Positions 32,319 through 41,654 of a stretch of DNA of 64,000 bases are shown piece after piece. The stretch is taken from positions 372,001 through 436,000 of the forward strand of contig JAWWAY010000001.1 in NCBI GenBank assembly GCA_033721235.1. The letters run 5' to 3'. The DNA is from UBA5078 sp033721235 (GTDB lineage Bacteria > Pseudomonadota > Gammaproteobacteria > Pseudomonadales > Pseudohongiellaceae). Numbering within the stretch: position 1 is the first letter of the stretch; each line of letters starts with the position of its first letter. Position numbers and translations under genes: made by a program. The notes below the pieces were generated by a model. It made no database searches. It saw only the letters and a list, made by a program, of their open reading frames with translations, and was not told the DNA's origin.

Positions 32319-34052
32319 ATGTTAAACATCAAAAAATCTTTAGACACTTTGATAAGCCGCGCCTTAGACAAGGCCACTGGTGAGCAAAACTGCCAAGCAA
32401 TTATCAATTTGTCTACTCGCCCTGAGTTTGGCGATTATCAAGCCAATGGCGTAATGGCTATTGCGAAAAAACTTAAGCGTAACCCTCGCGAACTAGCCGC
32501 GCAGGTCGTGGCTGCCATAGAAGACAATCCATTATTAAGCGATGTACAAGTGGCAGGCCCAGGTTTTATTAACCTCTTCTTGCGTGACGATTGGCTGCAA
32601 CAACTGGGCAATGAGCTTAATCTAGCCAAGCGCCCTTTTGTGTCTCCAGTGGCTCAGCCTCAGACTATCGTAGTCGATTACTCAGGCCCGAATTTAGCTA
32701 AAGAGATGCATGTTGGCCATTTGCGCGGCACCATTATTGGTGACTCATTGGTGCGAGTATTAGAAGCGCTAGGTCATAATGTGATTCGTCAAAATCATGT
32801 GGGGGATTGGGGAACACAATTCGGCATGTTGATTGCGCATATGGAAGATGTGGCCAAGAATAACGAAGCCCCTGCTGCCCTATCCGATTTAGAGGCCTTT
32901 TATCGCGAAGCGAAACAACGTTTTGACAACGAGCCTGCCTTTAGCGATAGAGCAAGAAGTTACGTTGTGAAACTGCAACAAGGCGATGCCCATTGCTTGG
33001 CCTCTTGGAATACCTTTATCACAGAGTCCTTAAAGCACTGTGAGCAAATTTATGATCTCTTAGGGGTAAGCCTCAGCGAAGATGACCTAAAACCCGAGAG
33101 CTTCTACAACGATGATTTGGCACCTTTAGTTAAGGAACTTGACGACAAAGGCTTACTCAGTGAGTCCGAAGGTGCCAAATGTGTTTTCATGGAGGAGTTT
33201 AAAGGCAAGGAAGGCGCTCCGCTTCCTGCTATCGTGCAAAAGTCTGATGGCGGCTTTCTCTATGCCACCACCGACTTGGCTGCGGTGAGATATCGCTCTA
33301 AGTCCTTGGCCGCCCAACGTGTACTTTATGTTGTGGATGCGCGACAAAGCCTTCACTTTCAGCAGATCTTTGCCATTTCCCATAAGGCCGGTTTTGTAGA
33401 TGATTCTGTTTCTTTAGAACACATTGCCTATGGCACCATGATGGGACAAGACGGAAAGCCATTCAAAACACGCAGTGGTGATACGGTCAAACTGCAAGAA
33501 TTATTAGAAGAATCTATTCGCCGAGCCTACGATATTGTGAGCGAAAAGAACCCTCAGCTTAGCGATGAAGAAAGACAGAATATCTCGAGAGTCGTAGGCA
33601 TTAGTGCTGTGAAGTATGCCGACTTGTCAAAGAATCGAACGAGCGATTATATCTTTGATTGGAGCACTATGCTGTCGTTCGAAGGAAATACTGCGCCTTA
33701 TATGCTCTACGCGTATGCTCGCATAAAGAGTATTCTGCGCAAGAATGAAGATGCCTTCGATAAGTCATCGGGTTCTTTGAGTGTGAAAGAGGAGGCCGAG
33801 CGCGCCCTATTGTTGAAAATTCTGCAGTTCCCAGAAGTGATCAATAATGTAGCGACGGAGTGCTACCCTAACCTGCTGTGCAATTATCTGTTTGAATTAG
33901 CCGGTGTATTTATGCGGTTTTATGAGCAATGCCCGGTGCTTAAGGCTGAAGCCGATGTGCGCCAGTCACGTTTGCTATTGGCAGAGCTTAGTGCCAACAC
34001 CCTGCAGAAAGGGTTGGAATTATTAGGTTTAGAAACCTTAGAAAAAATGTAA
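32319..34052 (+). CDS. argS: Arginyl-tRNA synthetase
   Basis: This 577-residue class I synthetase charges tRNA-Arg. It has an N-terminal additional domain (1-120), the HIGH-type motif in SGPNLAKEMHVGHLRGT, the substrate segment YGTMMGQDGKPFKTRSGD in place of KMSKS, and a C-terminal DALR anticodon-binding domain. Length matches E. coli ArgS. It is followed by a strong bidirectional terminator shared with convergent htpG. Confidence 0.96.
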   Translation: MLNIKKSLDTLISRALDKATGEQNCQAIINLSTRPEFGDYQANGVMAIAKKLKRNPRELAAQVVAAIEDNPLLSDVQVAGPGFINLFLRDDWLQQLGNELNLAKRPFVSPVAQPQTIVVDYSGPNLAKEMHVGHLRGTIIGDSLVRVLEALGHNVIRQNHVGDWGTQFGMLIAHMEDVAKNNEAPAALSDLEAFYREAKQRFDNEPAFSDRARSYVVKLQQGDAHCLASWNTFITESLKHCEQIYDLLGVSLSEDDLKPESFYNDDLAPLVKELDDKGLLSESEGAKCVFMEEFKGKEGAPLPAIVQKSDGGFLYATTDLAAVRYRSKSLAAQRVLYVVDARQSLHFQQIFAISHKAGFVDDSVSLEHIAYGTMMGQDGKPFKTRSGDTVKLQELLEESIRRAYDIVSEKNPQLSDEERQNISRVVGISAVKYADLSKNRTSDYIFDWSTMLSFEGNTAPYMLYAYARIKSILRKNEDAFDKSSGSLSVKEEAERALLLKILQFPEVINNVATECYPNLLCNYLFELAGVFMRFYEQCPVLKAEADVRQSRLLLAELSANTLQKGLELLGLETLEKM

Positions 34053-34066
34053 AAAAGCGAGAAGTT

Positions 34067-34101
34067 AAAAAGGGCCATAGGTTTTCCTATGGCCCTTTTT
34101 T
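34067..34101. terminator. Bidirectional terminator between argS and htpG
   Basis: AAAAGGGCCATAGG and CCTATGGCCCTTTT form a perfect stem around a TTTT loop, with A-rich and T-rich flanks. It serves argS on the plus strand and overlaps the end of htpG on the minus strand. Confidence 0.9.
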
Positions 34102-34103
34102 AT

Positions 34104-36020
34104 TTAGTTACACATCTCTAATAAGAGTTTGTTTAGGCGCTTGGTGAAGCTACCTGGATCGTCTAACTGGCGCCCTTCGGATAGGCTTGCTTGGTCGAAC
34201 AATACGGAAACCAAGTCGGCGAAACGCTCTTCGTCCTGTTCCCCATCCAATTTTACAATCAGTGGATGCTCGGGGTTAATTTCGTAGATGGGTTTGGTTT
34301 CTGGAGGTGTTTGTCCAGCGGCCTCCATGATCTTGCGCATCTGCTCGCCCATGTCACCATCATCAATGACTAGGCAAGTGGGAGAATCTGTCAGACGGTG
34401 TGTAACACGAACTTCTTTTACAGCATCTCCAAGAGATTTTGTAATGCGTTCCGTTAAGCCCGTGAACTTCTTCTCAGTCTCTTCCTGCTTCTCTTTGTCC
34501 TTTTCATCGTCTAGCTTGCCTAGGTCAAGAGAACCACGCGCAATATCCTTGAACTGCTTGCCTTCAAACTCGGTCAAATGACTCATTAGCCATTCGTCGA
34601 TACGATCAGATAACAGTAATACCTCTACGCCTTTCTTCTTGAAGATCTCTAAGTGAGGGCTATTCTTCGCCGCATTAACCGTGTCCGCCACTACGTAGTA
34701 GATAGACTCCTGCTCTGGTTTCATGCGCGCGATGTAATCCTCTAGACCCTGGTCTTGCTTAGTCGAGGACTCGTCTGTTGTTTGGAATAATAATAGAGAG
34801 GCAATTTTCTCTTTATTGCCCATGTCCTCGCCTGGACCCTCTTTAAGCACCTGGCCGAACTCTTTCCAGAACGCTTGGTATTTTTCTGGATCGCTTTTCT
34901 TCTGCTTCGCGAGCATATCAAGCGCCTTCTTAGTTAAAGCGCTGCGCATTGAGTCGACCACTGGGTCTTTTTGGAGAATCTCGCGTGAAACATTCAAAGA
35001 GATATCATTGGAGTCCACTACCCCTTTTATGAAGCGCAGGTATAGCGGTAGAAATTGTTCTGCCTCATCCATGATGAATACGCGTTGGACGTATAATTTT
35101 AAGCCCCGCGCACCATCGCGATTCCATAAGTCAAAAGGCGCACGAGCAGGCACGTACAGTAGGCTTGTGTACTCCAACTTCCCTTCAACTTTGTTATGGC
35201 TCCAAGTCATAGGGTCTTGGAAATCATGGGAGATGTGTTTGTAGAACTCCGTATACTCTTCGTCTTTGACGTCACTACGTGAGCGCGTCCAAAGCGCCTT
35301 AGCTGCATTGACTGCCTCATATTCAACAGGCTTGTCTTCGCTCTTTTCTTTATCGTCAGTATCGCCCATGTCTTGCTTAGGCATTAGTACGGGCACAGAG
35401 ATATGATCGGCGTACTTTTTAACGATATGGCTTAAGCGGTAATAGTCGGCAAACTCTTTTTCTTCAGGACGTAGGTAAAGAATGATGGTGGTTCCGCGCT
35501 CTTTCTTCTCGATGTTCTCGAGAGTGTATTCGGCCTCGCCTTCAGACACCCACCGTACGGCTTCGTTCTCGGAGCTGCCCGCTCTGCGCGTTAGCACTTC
35601 CACCTTTTCGGCTACAATGAAGGAAGAGTAGAAACCAACCCCGAACTGACCGATAAGCTGGGAGTCTTTACGCTGATCGCCTGATAGGCTTTCAAGGAAC
35701 TGAGCGGTACCGGACTTGGCGATGGTGCCTAGGTTATTAATCACATCTTCGCGGCTCATGCCTATGCCGTTATCCGAGATTGTGACTGTGCCGGCTTCAG
35801 CATCGAAATCCACTTGTACTTTTACATCTGGATTATCTTCCAAAATTTCAGGCTTGGATAAGGCTTCAAAGCGCAGTTTGTCAGCAGCATCGGAAGCGTT
35901 AGAGATGAGTTCGCGTAGAAACACTTCCTTATTGCTGTACAGCGAGTGAATCATAAGGTGTAGCAGTTGTTTGGCTTCGGTCTCAAAGCCACGTGTTTCT
36001 TTATTAGTTTCTGTAGTCAT
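34104..36020 (-). CDS. htpG: Molecular chaperone HtpG (Hsp90)
   Basis: This 638-residue Hsp90 chaperone has N-terminal GHKL ATPase motifs: LISNASDAADKLR, TISDNGIGMSREDV and GQFGVGFYSSF. The middle domain has NVSREILQ with the catalytic Arg, and the C-terminal dimerisation domain is complete. It remodels client proteins with DnaK. The ATG at 36020 is preceded by AGGGA. A TTG immediately before it is in frame but less likely. No heat-shock promoter was identified with confidence. Confidence 0.96.
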   Translation of the reverse strand: MTTETNKETRGFETEAKQLLHLMIHSLYSNKEVFLRELISNASDAADKLRFEALSKPEILEDNPDVKVQVDFDAEAGTVTISDNGIGMSREDVINNLGTIAKSGTAQFLESLSGDQRKDSQLIGQFGVGFYSSFIVAEKVEVLTRRAGSSENEAVRWVSEGEAEYTLENIEKKERGTTIILYLRPEEKEFADYYRLSHIVKKYADHISVPVLMPKQDMGDTDDKEKSEDKPVEYEAVNAAKALWTRSRSDVKDEEYTEFYKHISHDFQDPMTWSHNKVEGKLEYTSLLYVPARAPFDLWNRDGARGLKLYVQRVFIMDEAEQFLPLYLRFIKGVVDSNDISLNVSREILQKDPVVDSMRSALTKKALDMLAKQKKSDPEKYQAFWKEFGQVLKEGPGEDMGNKEKIASLLLFQTTDESSTKQDQGLEDYIARMKPEQESIYYVVADTVNAAKNSPHLEIFKKKGVEVLLLSDRIDEWLMSHLTEFEGKQFKDIARGSLDLGKLDDEKDKEKQEETEKKFTGLTERITKSLGDAVKEVRVTHRLTDSPTCLVIDDGDMGEQMRKIMEAAGQTPPETKPIYEINPEHPLIVKLDGEQDEERFADLVSVLFDQASLSEGRQLDDPGSFTKRLNKLLLEMCN

Positions 36021-36050
36021 CAATTATTCCCTGGAATTTCTGCTTAAATA

Positions 36051-36086
36051 AAAAACCCAGCCGCCTTTTCAGGGGGCTGGGTTTTT
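36051..36086. terminator. Terminator of the Ton energising operon
   Basis: AAAAACCCAGCC and GGCTGGGTTTTT form a 12-bp stem with T/A flanks, between the TPR gene stop (36125) and htpG. A second small GC hairpin (36089-36103) lies beside it. Confidence 0.88.
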
Positions 36087-36124
36087 ATGGGGGCTTTCGC
36101 CCCAATTTCAAGCGTTAAACAGAA

Positions 36125-37483
36125 TTATGAACGATAAAAATCGATCGCGTCTTGTTTGCGGCGTTGTAGAGTCTCGTAACGAGTCTTGCTGTTTTCGATA
36201 AAGCGGATATAGGTATCTGCTGATCGGGCGCCTAATTCGTCACCTCGTCTTGCAGCTACTGCCGCTTCTTCATAGCGATCCAGCTCAACTAATACGCGAG
36301 CCAGCATCATTTGAGTGTCTCCCAAATCATCCAGGCCACCACGCTCAATGGCTTTCTCGATGGCGTCAGCCGAGCTCGCATAGTCATTAAGCAGATAGTA
36401 CAAATAGCCTAACTGGTCGTATCCTGCACCGGTTTCAGCCATTTCGGCAATACGAGTAGCTGGCTCTAAGGCCATTTCATACTCTGCTGCCAGCATATAC
36501 ATCTGTACTAGTTTGTTCAGATTGTCTTCGTTCTGCTCGACAATACCCGCTTCAAAGCCAGCTTCTAGGACTTTAGCCCCAGTATAAGGCGCATCATTGC
36601 CTGCTAAGGACTGTGAGAGATTGAGGTATTCCGCCTCGTTCTCCATATACCCTTTAGCAAATGAGATACCTAGAGTCTCAATACGCTTGGCATCGTCGTC
36701 TAAGTAGCCGTAGATAGCCGCTAGGTTTCTCCAATCTGATGGCTCATCAAACAAGGTGACCATCGTCTTGGTAACGTCTAATGCGCTGTTATAGTCTTCA
36801 AGCTCGATATACATCAGGTTAAGCAGTGCATAGACGTTCTTGCGAACCTCTTCACCCCCTGCCACCAGCATATCGATGTGGCTAATGAGGAAAGGGATCG
36901 CCTGCTCGTACTGCTCTAGGTTGTAATGGGAGTTAGCGAGGCCAAGAAAAACATTCTTATGTTCTTCGTCGGACTCTTCACGCCAGCGTGTATAGGCGTC
37001 AATGGACTCCTCGTAACGCTCTTCACCCATATACAACTGACCTAGGGCCATTAGCGATCGTAGACGCGAGTCTACGCGCAAGTCCTCAAGTGTCAGAATC
37101 TGCTCGAATATACGCAGCGCGTTATTAATATCCTCAATGCCCAGATAGTAGTTAGTGTAGAAGTTTAGAATCGTCGACTTCTCGAAATTATTCATTCGAT
37201 CGTAACGTTCATAAAGATCGTCTAACTCTTCTTTAGCTTCTGCGTATTTGGGCTCAGAACCATCTTCTGGGCTCAGCAGTGCTTGAATATCTTCAACGGC
37301 TCTATAGACACGGTCACTCAGTGTGTCCGATGAACGAGTGGGCGGCGGCTTGCGCTGCCCGTCTTCTTCATCGGCTGCCAATAGTGCGGGTGTATAGATT
37401 GAAGCGCCAGCCAATACGCCTGCCATCGCAATGGAAGATATAAGGCTGCGACTATGTTTTTTCTCTTTCATTAGTCTCAACAT
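36125..37483 (-). CDS. Periplasmic TPR protein of the Ton system
   Basis: This 452-residue protein has a signal peptide (about 15-36, ending LLAAD) and then a series of helical TPR-like repeats, for example MALGQLYMGEERYEESIDAY and YDQLGYLYYLLNDYASSADA. It ends the six-gene DUF3450-ExbB-ExbB-ExbD-TonB-TPR operon, starting two bases after tonB with AGAGGA overlapping the tonB stop. In Vibrio and Shewanella such TPR proteins are linked to TonB2-type transport and may scaffold the complex. Its exact role is unknown. Confidence 0.82.
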   Translation of the reverse strand: MLRLMKEKKHSRSLISSIAMAGVLAGASIYTPALLAADEEDGQRKPPPTRSSDTLSDRVYRAVEDIQALLSPEDGSEPKYAEAKEELDDLYERYDRMNNFEKSTILNFYTNYYLGIEDINNALRIFEQILTLEDLRVDSRLRSLMALGQLYMGEERYEESIDAYTRWREESDEEHKNVFLGLANSHYNLEQYEQAIPFLISHIDMLVAGGEEVRKNVYALLNLMYIELEDYNSALDVTKTMVTLFDEPSDWRNLAAIYGYLDDDAKRIETLGISFAKGYMENEAEYLNLSQSLAGNDAPYTGAKVLEAGFEAGIVEQNEDNLNKLVQMYMLAAEYEMALEPATRIAEMAETGAGYDQLGYLYYLLNDYASSADAIEKAIERGGLDDLGDTQMMLARVLVELDRYEEAAVAARRGDELGARSADTYIRFIENSKTRYETLQRRKQDAIDFYRS

Positions 37484-37485
37484 TA

Positions 37486-38097
37486 TTAATCCTCTTGCAA
37501 CTGATAGCGGAACACGTACTGCACACCTGGCACAGGTACGCCCTCACCATCGACTACGCGTGGTTGGAACTTGAACTTTTCTGCAGCTCGGATAGAAGAG
37601 CGATCGAAGACCCCGGCTGGCTCGCCGTCTATGACCACTACATTCTCTACGCCGCCTGTCGCTGTAACTGTGAACTCAACCTGGCACCAACCCTGTATGC
37701 CGCGCTGGGCAGCACGAGTTGGATACGTAGGCGTAACATTCACGAGTGGCAACATTTCACCATCGGTAATTGAGAGGCTAGCGCCACCAATTTCCATACC
37801 GGCATCCAAGTCTACTGCAGCCCTTTCAATATTAAGAGAGGGACCGGAGTCCATATCAAGTTGGCGCTCTGGTACTTCTGGCGGAGGAGTATCGAGCTGC
37901 TCAATCTCTTGAGGCTTTTCGACATTCCTGACCACTTCCATCTCAATCTCGGGCATGGTGGCGTCCACAATCTTAACGACAGTGGTGCTTTGCTCGAGTT
38001 TTTGGCCCGTGGCGATCAACGCTTGCATCAAATAAAACAGCACAAGAGTAATGGCCAAGGCTAATATCATGGAAACAACCCATCTGATAGCTACCAT
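37486..38097 (-). CDS. tonB: TonB-family energy transducer
   Basis: This 203-residue protein has one N-terminal membrane helix (about 5-27), a fairly short periplasmic linker with EKPQEIEQL and TPPPEVPE, and a C-terminal TonB domain (YPTRAAQRGIQGWCQVEF to FKFQPR). TonB passes proton-motive energy from ExbB/ExbD to outer-membrane receptors. The short linker, without long Pro-Lys repeats, is typical of TonB2-type proteins. It lies 3 bases after exbD. Confidence 0.9.
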   Translation of the reverse strand: MVAIRWVVSMILALAITLVLFYLMQALIATGQKLEQSTTVVKIVDATMPEIEMEVVRNVEKPQEIEQLDTPPPEVPERQLDMDSGPSLNIERAAVDLDAGMEIGGASLSITDGEMLPLVNVTPTYPTRAAQRGIQGWCQVEFTVTATGGVENVVVIDGEPAGVFDRSSIRAAEKFKFQPRVVDGEGVPVPGVQYVFRYQLQED

Positions 38098-38100
38098 AGT

Positions 38101-38511
38101 TTATGCCTCCGACGTTGATATTGAGACATCGGCGATTTCGGCATCGCGTGCCGCTCGCAGAATTGTCATAACGTGTTCGTTCTGTGCCGCCCTATCACCC
38201 TGAATTACCACAGATGAATTAGGAGCCTCCGCTAAGCGAAGTTCAAAACGAGCACGGATAAAGCGTGGGTCGACAGGCTCGCCGTCGATCCATATCTCAC
38301 CTTCAGGCGTCACCGCTATTAGAATCAAATCCTTAGATTTAGCTTCGGCCGTTGACGCTTCTGGTTTGCTAACCTCTATACCTGCCTCTGTTACGAATAC
38401 AGAGGTTACGATGAAGAAGATCAGCAGGATGAACACCACGTCCAGCATGGGGGTAAGGTCAATCTCCCCTGGGCCTTCATCCTCGCGTTTTTTCATTAAA
38501 CCGCTTTTCAT
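38101..38511 (-). CDS. exbD: ExbD-family biopolymer transport protein
   Basis: This 136-residue protein has one membrane helix (about 21-43) with the proton-conducting Asp in LTPMLDVVFILLIFF, and a periplasmic domain ending in SISTSEA. With ExbB it forms the proton channel that energises TonB. It is 20 bases after exbB2 and 3 bases before tonB. Confidence 0.92.
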   Translation of the reverse strand: MKSGLMKKREDEGPGEIDLTPMLDVVFILLIFFIVTSVFVTEAGIEVSKPEASTAEAKSKDLILIAVTPEGEIWIDGEPVDPRFIRARFELRLAEAPNSSVVIQGDRAAQNEHVMTILRAARDAEIADVSISTSEA

Positions 38512-38531
38512 TGTTATGCCTTTATTCGTGT

Positions 38532-39062
38532 TTAATTATTCAGAGCCAAATGGTCTTCTAAGAGTTCCAGTTCGCGATCCATCTTATGCTTCAGCCAGTT
38601 AGAGGCGAAGATACCGGACAAGGCACCTACCATGCCTGCCATGGTTGGGATAGTCGCTTTGGATACACCGCCAGCCATGGACTTTGCATCGCCCCCGCCG
38701 GTTAGTGCCATCACAAAGAACACCTCAATCATGCCGGTAACTGTCCCTAACAGCCCTAGCAAAGGGCAGATAACGACGAGAGATTCAATGATCGGCATAG
38801 TGGAGCGCAAATCGAGTGAAATCTCGGAAATCATCATCAAACGAATCTGTCTGGCTCTCCAGGAATTCTTGTCAGCTCTTGCGTTCCATGTAGCCAGCGT
38901 GTTTTTAACACGCTTGGCATGAGTGGAGTGCAAGTACCAAATTCTGTCGAATACCATTGAGAACTTGATCAACAGGAGGGTAGCGATGACCCAAAGTACA
39001 CCGCCTCCCCTGTCCATGAAGCCATTAATGGCATCGAATGCATCCAATAGAGCAAAATACAT
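38532..39062 (-). CDS. exbB: ExbB-family proton channel protein (short)
   Basis: This 176-residue MotA/TolQ/ExbB protein has three membrane segments, with the conserved PLLGLLGTVTGMIEVF region and a C-terminal GALSGIFASNWLK helix. It is the TonB2-type ExbB working with ExbD. Its partner long ExbB-like protein is the preceding gene, 18 bases away. Confidence 0.9.
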   Translation of the reverse strand: MYFALLDAFDAINGFMDRGGGVLWVIATLLLIKFSMVFDRIWYLHSTHAKRVKNTLATWNARADKNSWRARQIRLMMISEISLDLRSTMPIIESLVVICPLLGLLGTVTGMIEVFFVMALTGGGDAKSMAGGVSKATIPTMAGMVGALSGIFASNWLKHKMDRELELLEDHLALNN

Positions 39063-39080
39063 AATGAAATCCTCTTCAGC

Positions 39081-40475
39081 TTACGCCTTAGTCGTGGATG
39101 CGGCTTCTGCTTTTCTGGCGATAATACCAGTCGCCTGTTCTTCCATTATGTGAATAATGCGATCACTCTTACTCTTAACCCAGCTGTGCATCAGGATCGC
39201 AGGAATCGCTGCGCAGATACCTAGTACTGTTGTCATCAAGGCCATGGAAATACCACCCGCCATGATAGTTGGGTCACCCGCACCGTAAACGGTAATCTGC
39301 TGGAACACGGCAATCATACCGGTTACCGTACCTAGCAGACCCATGAGAGGCGCGATAGTAGAGATAATCTTAATAAGAGTGAGGAAACGCTCCAGCGACG
39401 GTGTTTCTTGTAGAATCGCCTCGCCTAGCTTGAGCTCCAGAGTTTCCGTGTCAACATTCGGGTTAGACTCGGCTACTAGCAATACACGACCCAGTGGGTT
39501 GTTCTTGTTAGCTTTGTCGTTCTTAACCTGAGAGTTCACTTTAGCTGCTACGACTGTTAGAACAAACGAGCGGTAAAGGGCAATCACTACGGCGATGATA
39601 CCAACACCGATAATGAGGAAGCCGATCTCACCTGCATTGTTTTGAACTTGCTCCATAGGTGTTGGGAAGTTGATGAGGTTAGCCATCATGCTGCCGCCTA
39701 GTGCACCCGTTGGGTCAATGCCCACTTTAACAGTACCAGAAGTCGCTGCTTCAAGCTCTGCTGCGCGAGCTACAACTCCGCTAGCAGGTTGACGTGGCAG
39801 TACTTGTAGGTGGCCGATATCGCCTGTGTAGCTTAGGTAGTCACCCTCACTAATAGCGTTGAAAGAACCGATACGAGTGATTTGACGCGTGGTTGACTCG
39901 CCAGAAGGCAAGCTCACTTCATCGTTGTACTGAACAACGTTGCCAGACTCGACGAGTTCTTGCTGCATGAAGAACCAGAAACGCTCAATTTCATCGATAC
40001 GAACTTGCTCAGTATCACTGGCAACACGTGCGATAAAGTCGTCTAGGAAGTCTTCACGGCCTGGGTATTGTGCGCTGATCAAAGAGTCTTCAAAGATGCC
40101 GCGGAAGTCGCCGGCTACGCCTTGAATAGTTCCTAGTAGCTCGTTCAGGTCTGAACGGGCTTCACGCAAAGCTTCACGACGCTGACCAATTTCGATTTGG
40201 TTTTCTTCGAAAGTGTTGTCGAGCTGCTCGTTAAGGGCGTTTTCTTCTTGAATACGGTTACGCGTCTCTTCAAGAATTTGCTGTTGGCTATCAACCTGCT
40301 GCTGGAAACGCTGCTCACGCTCACGGTGCTCTTGAGACTGGTTGACGCGATCCTGCTCTACATTGTTTAGCAGCTCGTTTAGGGAGCTCGCTTGCTGTTG
40401 AGCGAATACAGGGCTTGCAACGGCCAATAAAAGACCGGTAACTGAGATACTGGCTAATTTAGTTATTGTTTTCAC
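39081..40475 (-). CDS. Long ExbB/TolQ-family protein (TtpC-like)
   Basis: This 464-residue protein combines a signal peptide (1-25), a long periplasmic coiled coil rich in Gln/Glu (about 30-120), a further periplasmic domain, and a C-terminal ExbB/TolQ proton-channel module (about 275-450) with PLMGLLGTVTGMIAVF. This matches TtpC, the extra component of Vibrio TonB2 systems. It probably links the inner-membrane motor to the periplasm. It overlaps the DUF3450 gene by four bases. Confidence 0.88.
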   Translation of the reverse strand: MKTITKLASISVTGLLLAVASPVFAQQQASSLNELLNNVEQDRVNQSQEHREREQRFQQQVDSQQQILEETRNRIQEENALNEQLDNTFEENQIEIGQRREALREARSDLNELLGTIQGVAGDFRGIFEDSLISAQYPGREDFLDDFIARVASDTEQVRIDEIERFWFFMQQELVESGNVVQYNDEVSLPSGESTTRQITRIGSFNAISEGDYLSYTGDIGHLQVLPRQPASGVVARAAELEAATSGTVKVGIDPTGALGGSMMANLINFPTPMEQVQNNAGEIGFLIIGVGIIAVVIALYRSFVLTVVAAKVNSQVKNDKANKNNPLGRVLLVAESNPNVDTETLELKLGEAILQETPSLERFLTLIKIISTIAPLMGLLGTVTGMIAVFQQITVYGAGDPTIMAGGISMALMTTVLGICAAIPAILMHSWVKSKSDRIIHIMEEQATGIIARKAEAASTTKA

Positions 40476-41263
40476 TGTGCTGACTCCGGAGCTGCAATAG
40501 GAAGATCCATGATTTCTGGTGATACTAGACCGCTAGATACGTTGATAGCGCGCTGTACAGCAGTTCTGTACTCGCCTGTGTCTAGGGCTACCCATTGTTG
40601 AGATTCTTTATCCCATGCGCCAGTAAGCGTACGGTCTTTCGTTTGATAAACGAGAGCGATACGGCCAACACGAAGAATATCGACGTCGCGTTCAACGCCA
40701 TCGATTGTCAATGTGGCTGGGTACGTTTCGTGAGTACGACCGAAGTTGTTCTCTACTTGGTATACCACCAAGATTTGACGGAATTTTTCAGCGATTGATA
40801 CATCAGGGCTATCAACGGCATCGCGCGCAAACTTTAAGCGTGCTTGGCGTTCTTCCTGTTTGAATGGCATGTCCAGCGCAACAAACTGCTCAACACTCGT
40901 GAGCATTTTCTCCATGAGTAATGGCATTTCTTGCGTTACCACCGCAACGTCTTCCAGAGACTGTTGCAGCGTTTCAATTTGTTCTTCCTGAATAGAAATT
41001 TGCTTACGCAGGCCAGCGTTTAAAACCAGCATTGCTTCCAAATTGTCATTTTCAGTCTTAAATTCTGAGAACAAATCACTTGCGGAGTTTGATAGGCGAG
41101 TAATTTTTTGCTGTGATTCAACTGCGGCCTGGTTTTGCTGTTCCATGATATTCAAGGCTCGATCAATAATGCTTGTATCGACCTCAGCTGCTTGTACGAT
41201 GCCAGCTACCAACAATGAAGCGAAAGGAGCTATAGCCTTGTAATATAATCGACGGTTATTCAT
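40472..41263 (-). CDS. DUF3450 periplasmic protein of the Ton system
   Basis: This 263-residue protein has a signal peptide (about 1-25) and long helical/coiled-coil segments (EEQIETLQQSLEDVAV). It matches DUF3450, found first in this six-gene Ton operon. I chose the ATG at 41263, which has AGGA six bases upstream; an in-frame codon at 41290 is less good. The stop overlaps the next gene. Its function is not established. It may be a periplasmic partner of the TtpC-like protein. Confidence 0.83.
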   Translation of the reverse strand: MNNRRLYYKAIAPFASLLVAGIVQAAEVDTSIIDRALNIMEQQNQAAVESQQKITRLSNSASDLFSEFKTENDNLEAMLVLNAGLRKQISIQEEQIETLQQSLEDVAVVTQEMPLLMEKMLTSVEQFVALDMPFKQEERQARLKFARDAVDSPDVSIAEKFRQILVVYQVENNFGRTHETYPATLTIDGVERDVDILRVGRIALVYQTKDRTLTGAWDKESQQWVALDTGEYRTAVQRAINVSSGLVSPEIMDLPIAAPESAQ

Positions 41264-41654
41264 GTGCCATCCTATTATTGTATTAATCAATCTAGGTCGG
41301 TGATTTGTCTTGCGAAAGCTAGCAAGTCACTAACCTGACAACTTGTGTTTTATTGAAACAAATTCTGTATCACGCCTATTTGGACTCCCCTACCAGTACT
41401 TTCTAGTCCAAACGGGCAATTTTCTACAGCTTGGCTTTGCCAAAAAAGGTTACCGATCTGCACACAGTTTTAATTTGTGTGGTGCTTGGTAACTTTTAGC
41501 GACAAAACACCCTTTTTTTACGTTAAATCAAGCTTCCTGCACTTGATTATGCGATAAGACTATCACAATCCATTTGAAGTTTAGAACCTTTTGAGAGACA
41601 AAATTTATCCGTCAAAAGGTCACTAAACTGTCAAATATAACGAGCGCTCAGCCC
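41264..41654. other. Intergenic region between sucD and the Ton operon
   Basis: About 390 bases hold the upstream region of the Ton operon and the downstream region of sucD. I see only weak inverted repeats (for example AATCAAG/CTTGATT at 41526-41548) and no clear terminator or gene. Confidence 0.5.
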
